Origin: Rhizobium vallis
Lineage (GTDB): Bacteria > Pseudomonadota > Alphaproteobacteria > Rhizobiales > Rhizobiaceae
Length of the DNA: 64,000 nucleotides
Assembly (NCBI RefSeq): GCF_003985155.1
Contig: NZ_ML133692.1
Span: 62,001 to 126,000, forward strand
Direction: 5' to 3'
In this document: in pieces, positions 8,931-16,930 of the stretch
How positions within the stretch are numbered: the first letter of the stretch is position 1
Layout of the letters: each line of letters opens with the position of its first letter
Program-made: the position numbers and the translations under genes
Notes under the pieces: model-generated
Databases searched by the model: none
What the model saw: only the letters and a program-made list of their open reading frames with translations
Told to the model about the DNA's origin: nothing

Positions 8931-9962
8931 TCAGCGCCTCAACCAATTGCGCGACGGCGCGGAGACTGAATTGCGAACCACCAGATCCGGCCTCAGCAGA
9001 ATTTCCGTCTCGGCCGGCTGGCCGTCGGACAGGAGCTCCAGGAGCAGCGCCATCGCCTGCTTGCCGATCGCCGTTCGTGGCTGGCGGATCGTGGTCAGCG
9101 AAGGCGATATGAAGACGGCCTGCGGCACGTCGTCGAAGCCCGTCACCGAGAAATCCCGCGGAATATCGTAACCTCGCGCGCCAAGCCCGACCATGACGCC
9201 GATCGCGGTCTGGTCGTTGACGCACATGAAGGCGGTCGGAAGCGTGTCGCGCATGAAAAGCTGCTCGACCGCATGTCGTCCGCTTTCGATCGTGCCGTCG
9301 CCTTCGAGCACGATCCTGGTGTCGGGCGGGACGCCGGCGGCGTCCAGACCGGCATCGTAACCCATGCGGCGCCTGGTATAGGCGAGCCGGGTGCGGGAAT
9401 CGCCGATGAAGGCGATCTTGCGATGCCCCTCGGCCAGCAGCAGGTCCACGGCCTTTCGCGCGCCCTCGGTGTCGTCGACGCCGACATAGGGAATGCCGCC
9501 ATTAAAGACCGGTTCGAAAACGCCGACGCTCGGCGGCAACCGGGCGGTCATGGACTGATGGCCGAAAGGCAGGATGCCGGTGAAGAGGATCAGGCCGGCG
9601 GCCTGATTGGAATTGAAGAACTTCAGATATTCGAGGCCCCGCTGGGCATCGTTCTGGGTGTGGCCGATCAGGATACCGTAACCGTGGGCGCGCGCCTCGT
9701 TCTCCAGCCCGACGAGAATGTTGGAGAAATTGGGGTCGCCGATATCGGGCGCCACGACGAGGATCATGTTGGAGCGGCCGAGCCTCAGGCTGCGCGCCAT
9801 GGCGTTGGTCGTATAGCCGGTGATGGCGATCGCCTGGTTGACCTTCAGCCGCGTCGAGTTGGCGACCTTCTCCGGCATGTGGATCGCCCGGGAAACCGTC
9901 GCGATGGAGACCTCGGCAATCCGGGCGACGTCTTCGATTGTTGCGGGCGTAGAATTCGACAC
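8931..9962 (-). CDS. LacI-family regulator of the adjacent sugar ABC importer
   Basis: 343 aa. The helix-turn-helix TIEDVARIAEVSIATVSRAI and hinge helix (TTNAMARSLRLGRSNMI) are followed by a sugar-binding domain. It is divergent from the ABC transporter operon, and the gap between them holds a strong compound palindrome at 10054-10090. The expected role is repression of the transporter and glycoside genes until the sugar or a derivative binds. The effector is unknown. Confidence 0.92.
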   Translation of the reverse strand: MSNSTPATIEDVARIAEVSIATVSRAIHMPEKVANSTRLKVNQAIAITGYTTNAMARSLRLGRSNMILVVAPDIGDPNFSNILVGLENEARAHGYGILIGHTQNDAQRGLEYLKFFNSNQAAGLILFTGILPFGHQSMTARLPPSVGVFEPVFNGGIPYVGVDDTEGARKAVDLLLAEGHRKIAFIGDSRTRLAYTRRRMGYDAGLDAAGVPPDTRIVLEGDGTIESGRHAVEQLFMRDTLPTAFMCVNDQTAIGVMVGLGARGYDIPRDFSVTGFDDVPQAVFISPSLTTIRQPRTAIGKQAMALLLELLSDGQPAETEILLRPDLVVRNSVSAPSRNWLRR

Positions 9963-10053
9963 TGGTTCTGCCTTGGGGCTGTCTTCGCCGCGACACTACA
10001 CAGACTGGCCGAGAGGTCAAAGGCAAGCTTCAACTGATCTGTGTAAATCAATG

Positions 10054-10090
10054 ATGTAAACCTTTACATGAGTGATGTAAAGGTTTACAT
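10054..10090. promoter_or_regulatory. Double LacI operator forming a 37-bp inverted repeat
   Basis: ATGTAAACCTTTACAT at 10054-10069 and its exact reverse complement ATGTAAAGGTTTACAT at 10075-10090 are separated by five bases. Each half is itself a near palindrome (7-base arms). Centre-to-centre spacing is 21 bp, two helical turns, so two dimers could bind the same face of DNA. It is placed to control both the LacI gene and the ABC operon. Confidence 0.75.
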
Positions 10091-10229
10091 AAAGGTCAAA
10101 GCGGATGGGAGCCGCGAGCGCGCAGCCCTGAAAACCCAAGCGGTTTCCAGAAGCGAAATGTGCGCTAGTTCAAGGTGATGGAGCGTTGTCGGTGCGCCTG
10201 CCGGACGTGAAGCGCTCTAGGGGGAGAGC

Positions 10230-11759
10230 ATGATGACCGTTGAGATCGCCGACACCGCACCTGTGGTGCTGTCTGCCAGGCGCATATGCAAATCCTTCAG
10301 CGGCGTGCAGGTCCTCTTCAGCGTGAATTTCGATCTCCGCGCCGGCGAAATCCACGCGCTCATGGGCGAAAACGGTGCGGGCAAATCCACGCTCGTCAAG
10401 GTGCTGTCGGGCTTCGAGCAACCGAGTTCCGGCGAGATCCTGCTCGATGGCAAGCCAGTCGTGCTGCCGCCCAATGGCGCCGCGGAAGCGCTCGGCATTG
10501 TTATCATCCACCAGGAATTCAACCTGGCCGAACATCTAACCGTGACGGAGAGCCTTTTCCTGGGGCGCGAGGTCACCCGTTTTGGCGTGCTCGACCGCAG
10601 ATACATGCGTTCCGAGACGCGCAAGGTTCTCGACGTGCTCGGTTCGCATGTCGACGAGAATGCACTGATCAGCACGCTTTCGATCGCCGACAAGCAGATG
10701 GTCGAGATCGCCAAGGCAATCAGCCGCGATGCGCGCGTCGTCTTCATGGACGAGCCGACCGCCGTCCTGTCACGGGAAGAGATCAGCATGCTCTTCAAGC
10801 AGGTCCGCAAGCTGCGCGACCAGGGTACCAGCTTCGTTTTCGTTTCCCACAAACTCGACGAGGTGATGGAGCTGACCGACCGGGTCACGGTCCTGCGCGA
10901 CGGCCAGTGGATCAAGACGTCGCCGACATCGATTCTGGACGGGGAGTCGATCGCGCAGTTGATGGTCGGCCGCGAGCTTTCCAGCCTCTATCCCGCCAAG
11001 GTCGAGCCCGATATCGACGAAGAGGTCGTCCTCAGCGTTTCCTCGGTATCAACCGGCTATGTCAGGGATGCGAGCTTCGAGGTCCGCAAGGGCGAGATCA
11101 TTGGTTTCTCCGGGCTGATCGGTTCAGGCCGGACCGAGCTGATGGAGGCGATCGCCGGGTTGCGGACCCGTCTCGAAGGCGAAGTGGTCATCAAGGGCGA
11201 AACGGTTCCTTCAGGCGATGTGCATGCTGCCAATCGTTGCGGTCTGGCCTATATGACCAAGGACCGCAAGTCGAAGGGGCTGCTGCTGCGGTCCGGCATG
11301 ATGACCAATCTGACGCTGCAATCGCTCGGAAGACATTCTCGTCACGGCTATCTCAGCCCGGGCAGCGAAGCGGCGGCGCTTGCGAAGGCCAAGCGTCGTT
11401 TCGATATCAGGGTTCGCGACAGCAATATCGTCGCTGGCCGCATGTCAGGCGGAAACCAGCAGAAATTGCTGCTGGCCAAGGTCATGGAAACCGAGCCCGA
11501 TATCATCATCATCGACGAGCCGACGCGGGGCATCGATGTCGGCACCAAGCAGCAGATCTATCATTTCATATCGGCGCTCGCCCGGGACGGCCGATCGATC
11601 ATCGTCGTGTCGTCGGAGATGCCGGAGGTTATCGGTCTCTGCACGCGGGTGGCGGTGATGCGCGAAGGGCATATCGTCGGCATGCTCGAGGGAGATGAGA
11701 TTTCCGAGCAGGAGATCATGCGCTACGCCGCCGGGCTCAAAAGGAAGGCGGCCGCCTGA
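10230..11759 (+). CDS. Sugar ABC importer ATPase, tandem type (RbsA-like)
   Basis: 509 aa with two ATP-binding domains, as in the CUT2 family (ribose, xylose, galactose importers). The first half carries the Walker A loop MGENGAGKSTLVK and Walker B VVFMDEPTAVL. In the second half the Walker A loop is degenerate (FSGLIGSGRTELM), as is usual for CUT2, while the signature MSGGNQQKLLLAK and Walker B IIIIDEPTRGID are kept. ATGs at 10230 and 10233 follow GGGGAGAG; the second gives better spacing. It heads the operon with permease and binding-protein genes, divergent from the LacI regulator. Confidence 0.95.
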   Translation: MMTVEIADTAPVVLSARRICKSFSGVQVLFSVNFDLRAGEIHALMGENGAGKSTLVKVLSGFEQPSSGEILLDGKPVVLPPNGAAEALGIVIIHQEFNLAEHLTVTESLFLGREVTRFGVLDRRYMRSETRKVLDVLGSHVDENALISTLSIADKQMVEIAKAISRDARVVFMDEPTAVLSREEISMLFKQVRKLRDQGTSFVFVSHKLDEVMELTDRVTVLRDGQWIKTSPTSILDGESIAQLMVGRELSSLYPAKVEPDIDEEVVLSVSSVSTGYVRDASFEVRKGEIIGFSGLIGSGRTELMEAIAGLRTRLEGEVVIKGETVPSGDVHAANRCGLAYMTKDRKSKGLLLRSGMMTNLTLQSLGRHSRHGYLSPGSEAAALAKAKRRFDIRVRDSNIVAGRMSGGNQQKLLLAKVMETEPDIIIIDEPTRGIDVGTKQQIYHFISALARDGRSIIVVSSEMPEVIGLCTRVAVMREGHIVGMLEGDEISEQEIMRYAAGLKRKAAA

Positions 11760-11835
11760 GGGCGGAAGCGGGTCCGCAGGTGTGGACGGTATATAAGATG
11801 CCCAGAGAAGATGGGCCGGGAGGTTGGTTTTGGAA

Positions 11836-12840
11836 ATGAGTGTCAACGAGGAGACCAGGGAAATCCGGCGTCGATCCTGGCGGGATGTCGACCTGCGCGC
11901 GGTCGCGCCGTTCGTCGCTCTCGCCCTGCTGCTGATCGTCGGAGCCCTGGTCAATCCCAACTTCATCGGCATCACCAACCTTGCCAACGTCGCCACACGC
12001 AGCGCCTTCATCGCCATCATCGCGGTCGGTGCGACCTTCGTGATATCGGCGGGCGACCTTGACCTTTCGGTGGGGTCCATGGTGGCTTTCGTCGCCAGCC
12101 TGATGATCCTGCTGATGAATTCGGGCGCCATCGCAAACCCGGCGCTCATGCTGACGGTCGCGGTCGTCTTCACGATCGTCGCCGGTGCGCTCTGCGGCCT
12201 GGCGAACGGCCTGATCACCACGGTTGGCAAGATCGAGCCCTTCATCGCGACGCTCGGCACGATGGGCATCTATCGCGGCCTGACGACATGGTTGTCGCAA
12301 GGCGGCGCGATCACGCTTCGCTCCCCCGACATCCAGACGCTCTATCGCCCCGCCTATTTCGGCAATATCGCCGGCGTGCCGGTGCCGATCGTGGTGATCC
12401 TGGCGGTGACGGCGGTTGCGGCCTTCGTTCTCTATCGTACCCGATACGGACGCCATGTCGTCGCCGTCGGATCAAACAGCGATGTCGCCCGCTATTCGGG
12501 AATCGCGGTCAACCGCGTGCGGACGATCGCTTTCGTGATCCAGGGATTTTGCGTGGCGATCGCCGTGCTGCTCTACGTTCCGCGTCTCGGCTCGACATCG
12601 GCGACAACAGGCATTCTCTGGGAGCTGCAGGCGATCACCGCCGTCGTCGTCGGCGGCACGGCGCTCAAGGGTGGCGCCGGCCGGGTCTGGGGGACGATCT
12701 GCGGTGCTTTCATTCTCGAACTCGTCGGCAACATCATGCTGCTTTCGAATTTCATCAGCGAATACCTGATCGGCGCCATACAGGGTGCGATCATCATCAT
12801 CGCGATGTTCGTCCAGCGCTCGCTGGTGCGCAAATCATGA
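11836..12840 (+). CDS. Sugar ABC importer permease (CUT2)
   Basis: About 334 aa with eight or more membrane segments (for example FVALALLLIVGALVNPNF and AFVISAGDLDLSVGSMVAFV). The segment SAGDLDLSVGSM and the later AVVVGGTALKGGAGRVWGT are hallmarks of RbsC/XylH-type permeases. The ATG at 11836 lies 12 bases after GGGAGG (11818-11823); a TTG at 11830 has better spacing and is a real alternative. It forms the membrane channel for the tandem ATPase upstream. Confidence 0.93.
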   Translation: MSVNEETREIRRRSWRDVDLRAVAPFVALALLLIVGALVNPNFIGITNLANVATRSAFIAIIAVGATFVISAGDLDLSVGSMVAFVASLMILLMNSGAIANPALMLTVAVVFTIVAGALCGLANGLITTVGKIEPFIATLGTMGIYRGLTTWLSQGGAITLRSPDIQTLYRPAYFGNIAGVPVPIVVILAVTAVAAFVLYRTRYGRHVVAVGSNSDVARYSGIAVNRVRTIAFVIQGFCVAIAVLLYVPRLGSTSATTGILWELQAITAVVVGGTALKGGAGRVWGTICGAFILELVGNIMLLSNFISEYLIGAIQGAIIIIAMFVQRSLVRKS

Positions 12841-12922
12841 TCTGACCGCTTGCATTTGACCGGGCTTACAGGGCGTCCGGTCCGGTATGGAAAAGTCCCT
12901 GAAATCATTGGGAGGAAATAGC

Positions 12923-13870
12923 ATGCGGAAATTGATGTTGGGTCTCGCGGTTGCGGCGGTGACGTTCGCCGGCACCGCTTACGCCCAGGACAAGAAATTC
13001 ACGATCGGCGTCTCCATTCCGGCCGCCGACCATGGTTGGACCTCGGGCGTGGTGTTTCATGCCGAACGCGTCGCCAAGCTGCTGATGGCCGAACATCCCG
13101 GCCTCAACGTCATCGTCAAGACTTCGCCGGATGCTGCCAGCCAGGCAAACGCCGTGCAGGATCTCGATACGCAGGGCATCGACGCCCTCGTCATCCTGCC
13201 GTCGGACCCGGATCCGCTCGTCAACGCCATCAAGGAAGTCAAGGGCAAGGGCAAGTTCGTCGCCCTCGTTGACCGTGCGCCGAGCAACAACGACAATTCC
13301 GTGCGCGACCTCTATGTCGCCGGCAACAATCCGGCTCTCGGCGAAGTCGCCGGCAAGTACATCAAGGACAACACGCCGGATGCCGAAGTCGTCGTCATCC
13401 GCGGCCTGCCGATCCCGATCGACCAGCAGCGCCAGGACGGCTTCGACAAGGGTATCGCCGGCTCGAAGGTCAAGGTTCTCGACCGCCAGTACGGCAACTG
13501 GAACCGCGACGATGCCTTCAAGGTCATGCAGGACTACCTGACGAAGTACCAGAAGATCGACGTGGTATGGTGCCAGGACGATGACATGGCCGTCGGCGTT
13601 CTCCAGGCGATCGAGCAGGCCAAGCGTACTGACATCAAGTATGTCGTCGCCGGCGCCGGCTCGAAGGACATGGTCAAGAAGGTCATGGACGGCGACAAGC
13701 TGATCCCGGTCGACGTGCTCTATCCGCCGGCGATGGTCGGCACGGCGATGGAACTGACGGCTGCGGCACTCTACGATCAGGTCCCGGTCCACGGCAGCTA
13801 CATCCTCGACGCCACGCTCGTCACCAAGGAGAACGCCAAGGAATTCTACTTCCCGGATTCTCCGTTCTGA
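12923..13870 (+). CDS. Periplasmic sugar-binding protein of the CUT2 importer
   Basis: 315 aa with a Sec signal peptide (MRKLMLGLAVAAVTFAGTAYA, cut before QDKK). A type I periplasmic-binding fold follows (FTIGVSIPAADHGWTSGVVF, then VQDLDTQGIDALVILPSDPD), related to ribose-binding proteins. GGGAGGAA sits six bases before the ATG at 12923. It delivers the sugar to the permease and ATPase encoded just upstream. The substrate is not clear; the genes downstream (isomerase-like, dehydrogenase, beta-glucosidase) suggest a glucoside or sugar derivative in place of ribose. Confidence 0.94.
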   Translation: MRKLMLGLAVAAVTFAGTAYAQDKKFTIGVSIPAADHGWTSGVVFHAERVAKLLMAEHPGLNVIVKTSPDAASQANAVQDLDTQGIDALVILPSDPDPLVNAIKEVKGKGKFVALVDRAPSNNDNSVRDLYVAGNNPALGEVAGKYIKDNTPDAEVVVIRGLPIPIDQQRQDGFDKGIAGSKVKVLDRQYGNWNRDDAFKVMQDYLTKYQKIDVVWCQDDDMAVGVLQAIEQAKRTDIKYVVAGAGSKDMVKKVMDGDKLIPVDVLYPPAMVGTAMELTAAALYDQVPVHGSYILDATLVTKENAKEFYFPDSPF

Positions 13871-13888
13871 TCCGCTGAACGGAAAGAC

Positions 13889-13918
13889 GCGCCCATTCGA
13901 AAGGATGGGCGCTTTTTT
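13889..13918 (+). terminator. Rho-independent terminator after the ABC transporter genes
   Basis: GCGCCCAT (13889-13896) pairs with ATGGGCGC (13905-13912), followed by six T residues. It ends or attenuates the transporter transcript, so the following TIM-barrel gene probably has its own promoter. Confidence 0.9.
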
Positions 13919-14086
13919 ATGCCCCGCGTACAGCATGCAACGGGAAAGTGCCGCACGTACCTCTTGCCCGCCACTTCCCATCATGATTAGCTCGCGGGCA
14001 CATCGCATCCGCTCTCGCATCAAATCCGCGAACCAAGGGCGGGAAGCGCCTTGCGTCCGCCAAATTGCGTGCTACAAGTCTTTCAG

Positions 14087-14094
14087 AAACGTTT
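14087..14094. promoter_or_regulatory. AAACGTTT core, possible LacI-type half-site
   Basis: The 8-base palindrome with a central CG lies about 30 bp before the TIM-barrel start codon. LacI-family sites often have this core. The flanks are only weakly symmetric, so this is tentative. The same octamer appears at 18406-18413 upstream of the GGDEF-EAL gene. Confidence 0.25.
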
Positions 14095-14122
14095 ACGGTC
14101 GATATTCAGGGAGGAATCTGAC

Positions 14123-15175
14123 ATGAAAACGATCAAGGGTCCCGGCCTTTTCCTTGGCCAGTTCGCGGGCGATACCGCTCCTTTCAATTCCTGGGACGCG
14201 ATCACCAAATGGGCCGCCGACATCGGTTACAAGGGCGTCCAGGTGCCGACCTGGGCGAGCCAGCTGATCGATCTGAAGAAAGCCGCCACGTCGAAGGATT
14301 ATTGCGACGAATTCGCCGGCAAGGCTCGTGAAAACGGCATCGAGATCACCGAGCTTTCGACCCATCTGCAGGGCCAGCTCGTCGCTGTTCACCCGGCCTA
14401 TGACGAAGCTTTCGACGGGTTTGCGGCACCTGAGGTGCGCGGCAATCCGAAGGCGCGGCAGGAATGGGCGGTCGAGCAGGTCAAGATGGCGCTGACGGCA
14501 TCCAAGAACCTCGGCCTCAAGGCGCATGCCACCTTCTCGGGCGCGCTCGCCTGGCCCTTCATCTATCCCTGGCCGCAGCGCCCGGCTGGCCTCGTCGAGA
14601 CCGCATTCGACGAACTTGCCCGCCGCTGGACGCCGATCCTCAACCATGCCGACGAAAACGGCATCGACGTCTGCTACGAGATCCACCCCGGTGAAGACCT
14701 GCATGACGGCATCACCTTCGAGATGTTCCTGGAGCGCGTGAGGAATCACCCGCGCGCCAACATGCTCTACGATCCCTCGCATTACGTCCTGCAGTGCCTC
14801 GATTATCTCGACAACATCGACATCTACAAGGACCGCATCAAGATGTTCCACGTCAAGGATGCGGAGTTCAACCCGACCGGGCGCCAGGGCGTCTACGGCG
14901 GTTATCAGGGCTGGGTGGAACGCGCCGGCCGCTTCCGCTCGCTCGGCGACGGCCAGGTCGATTTCGGTGCGGTCTTCTCGAAGATGACGGCCAACAATTT
15001 CGACGGCTGGGCCGTGGTCGAATGGGAATGCGCGCTGAAGCATCCGGAAGACGGCGCCCGCGAAGGAGCCGAATTCGTGGCCGCCCATATCATCCGCGTC
15101 ACCGAGAAAGCCTTCGACGATTTCGCCGGCAGCGGCACGGACCAGGCGGCGAACCGGCGGATGCTGGGGCTTTAG
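14123..15175 (+). CDS. Sugar phosphate isomerase/epimerase-like TIM-barrel protein
   Basis: 350 aa of the AP-endonuclease-2-like TIM-barrel family (IolE/IolI/xylose isomerase-like). Metal-binding residues are visible in ELSTHLQGQLV, DVCYEIHPGEDLHDG, MLYDPSHYVLQ, KMFHVKDAEF and WAVVEWECAL. Family members isomerise, epimerise or dehydrate sugars and keto-sugars. AGGGAGGAA precedes the ATG at 14123. It is followed, after a repeat element, by a Gfo/Idh oxidoreductase, a pairing seen in pathways that oxidise a sugar at C3 and then act on the keto-sugar. The exact reaction is not known. Confidence 0.88.
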   Translation: MKTIKGPGLFLGQFAGDTAPFNSWDAITKWAADIGYKGVQVPTWASQLIDLKKAATSKDYCDEFAGKARENGIEITELSTHLQGQLVAVHPAYDEAFDGFAAPEVRGNPKARQEWAVEQVKMALTASKNLGLKAHATFSGALAWPFIYPWPQRPAGLVETAFDELARRWTPILNHADENGIDVCYEIHPGEDLHDGITFEMFLERVRNHPRANMLYDPSHYVLQCLDYLDNIDIYKDRIKMFHVKDAEFNPTGRQGVYGGYQGWVERAGRFRSLGDGQVDFGAVFSKMTANNFDGWAVVEWECALKHPEDGAREGAEFVAAHIIRVTEKAFDDFAGSGTDQAANRRMLGL

Positions 15176-15188
15176 ACCTTCCCTTTCT

Positions 15189-15330
15189 CTTCTCCCCGGC
15201 GGGGAGAAGATGCCCGTCAGGGCAGATGAGGGGGAGAAGCGGAGCGACGCCCTGAGCGACAAGCGAAGGGCACTATCTGTCGCGAGGCCCCCTCATCCGG
15301 CTGCCGCCACTTCTCCCCGCTGAGGAGAAG
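15189..15330. repeat. RIME-like intergenic palindromic repeat, copy 2
   Basis: Outer hairpins CTTCTCCCC (15189-15197) / GGGGAGAAG (15201-15209) and CTTCTCCCC (15310-15318) / AGGAGAAG (15323-15330) flank an inner inverted pair GATGAGGGGG and CCCCCTCATC. This larger arrangement shares motifs with copy 1 at 7366-7494. It sits between two genes that otherwise look co-directional and functionally linked. Confidence 0.7.
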
Positions 15331-15374
15331 AGACAAGCGGCAATGCCTGCGTGATCATCTACCAGGAGGACAGA

Positions 15375-16562
15375 ATGGCAATCGAAGCATCATCCGAACA
15401 GACCCGTGAGCCGCGCATCCGGCTCGGCATGGTGGGCGGCGGCGCGGGCGCGTTCATCGGTGCGGTGCACCGTATCGCGGCGCGTATCGACGATCAGTAC
15501 GATCTCATCGCCGGCGCACTGTCGTCGACGCCTGAGAAGGCGGTTCAATCCGGCCGTGATCTCGGCCTCGACCCGTCGCGGACCTATTCCAGCTACCGCG
15601 AGATGGCGATCCGCGAAGCCAAGCTGAAGAACGGCATCGAGGCGGTGGCGATCGTCACGCCGAACCATGTGCACTACGACGCGGCCAAGGAATTCCTGAA
15701 GCGCGGCATCCATGTCATCTGTGACAAGCCGCTGACCTCCAACCTTGCCGATGCGAAAAAGCTGAAGAAGGTCGCCGACGAGAGCGGCGCTCTCTTCGTG
15801 CTGACCCATAATTACACCGGCTATCCGATGGTTCGCCAAGCGCGCGAGATGATCGCGAACAGCGAGCTCGGCGATATAAGGGTGGTCCAGGCTGAATATC
15901 CGCAGGACTGGCTGACGGAAGCGGTCGAGCAGACCGGCCAGAAACAGGCCGCATGGCGCACCGATCCGGCGCAGTCGGGCGTCGGCGGCTCGACCGGTGA
16001 TATCGGCACACATGCCTATAATCTTGCCTCCTTCATCACTGGCCTGGAACTCGACAGTCTGGCCGCTGATCTCGACAGTTTCGTTCCCGGCCGGCGGCTT
16101 GATGACAATGCCCATGTCATGCTGCGCTTCAAGGCGAAGGGCGCGGAGAAACCGGCCAAGGGCATGCTCTGGTGCAGCCAGGTGGCGCCCGGCCATGAAA
16201 ACGGTCTGATGGTGCGCGTCTACGGCACCAAAGGCGGGCTGGAATGGACCCAGAAGGACCCGAACTATCTCTGGTACACGCCTTTCGGCGAGCCGAAGCG
16301 GCTGATTACCCGGGGCGGCGCCGGTGCGGGTGCTGCTGCCGGCCGCGTCTCGCGTGTACCGTCAGGGCATCCGGAAGGTTATCTCGAGGCGTTTGCGACG
16401 ATCTATACGGAAGCCGCGCATGCGATCAACGCGCGCAAAAAGGGCAAGGACGTCGACAAGGCGGTGGTCTACCCGACCGTCGATGACGGCGTGAAGGGTG
16501 TGGCCTTCGTCGAAGCCTGCGTCGCGTCTTCCAAGAAGAACGGCGCCTGGGTCAAGGTCTGA
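15375..16562 (+). CDS. Gfo/Idh/MocA-family NAD(P)-dependent oxidoreductase
   Basis: 395 aa. A Rossmann domain (LGMVGGGAGAFIGAVHRIA) leads into the family motif HVICDKPLTSNL (the conserved E/D-K-P lysine) and a C-terminal substrate domain with GDIGTHAYNLASF, which carries the catalytic Asp and His. Family members oxidise or reduce hydroxyls on sugars and inositols. The ATG at 15375 follows AGGAGGA. Together with the TIM-barrel gene upstream and the beta-glucosidase downstream, oxidation of a glucoside at C3 before cleavage is a reasonable hypothesis, though not proven by sequence. Confidence 0.92.
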   Translation: MAIEASSEQTREPRIRLGMVGGGAGAFIGAVHRIAARIDDQYDLIAGALSSTPEKAVQSGRDLGLDPSRTYSSYREMAIREAKLKNGIEAVAIVTPNHVHYDAAKEFLKRGIHVICDKPLTSNLADAKKLKKVADESGALFVLTHNYTGYPMVRQAREMIANSELGDIRVVQAEYPQDWLTEAVEQTGQKQAAWRTDPAQSGVGGSTGDIGTHAYNLASFITGLELDSLAADLDSFVPGRRLDDNAHVMLRFKAKGAEKPAKGMLWCSQVAPGHENGLMVRVYGTKGGLEWTQKDPNYLWYTPFGEPKRLITRGGAGAGAAAGRVSRVPSGHPEGYLEAFATIYTEAAHAINARKKGKDVDKAVVYPTVDDGVKGVAFVEACVASSKKNGAWVKV

Positions 16563-16597
16563 TATGACCACCCGCGTCTTCCGCGGCACTCATGAAA

Positions 16598-16630
16598 ACG
16601 CCGAGGTGGCCGAAGCCATCTCGGCGTTTT
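16598..16630 (+). terminator. Terminator after the Gfo/Idh gene
   Basis: ACGCCGAG (16598-16605) pairs with CTCGGCGT (16620-16627); inside it a second stem TGGC/GCCA closes a CGAA loop. A run of T residues follows. It marks the end of the oxidoreductase transcript. Confidence 0.88.
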
Positions 16631-16865
16631 TTGGTTTATTCTTGATCAGGTAGCAGCGGGACGGCCGCAGGTCACGACCGCTGGCATTGCCGTTATGAGT
16701 GTGGGAATGTTAGAAGGAAGGCCCTTCCTGTAACGTTGCAGTTTTTATCGCTGCCGGCCTGTACTTTGCCTTCGGGCTTGGCTAAATCCCGCGCAAATGG
16801 CCTCAGTCTAAAGCGTGGCACGATCTTTCAGATTCGTCTGCCACACTTTAGATTTCTGATTTTCC

Positions 16866-16910
16866 GCATGTCGTCGTCGCAAAACCGCGGCACACTTTTG
16901 CGCGACATGC
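16866..16910. repeat. Long intergenic hairpin of a rhizobial repeat type
   Basis: GCATGTCG pairs with CGACATGC (8 bp) and, inside it, CGCAAAA pairs with TTTTGCG (7 bp). From memory, this sequence with its CGCGACATGC end recurs in Rhizobium intergenic regions, but this window has only one clear copy, so the repeat status needs a genome search. Confidence 0.55.
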
Positions 16911-16930
16911 TTTAGAGATAGGATTCCCAG

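Larger units (their letters stand above)
16563..16930. other. Intergenic region, 368 bp: terminator, small palindromes, repeat hairpin
   Basis: No convincing gene is seen. The stretch holds a terminator (16598-16630), a 15-bp palindrome AGGAAGGCCCTTCCT (16715-16729), a T-rich segment, and a long hairpin (16866-16910) that ends 20 bp before the beta-glucosidase start codon. The beta-glucosidase promoter probably lies here. Confidence 0.6.
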
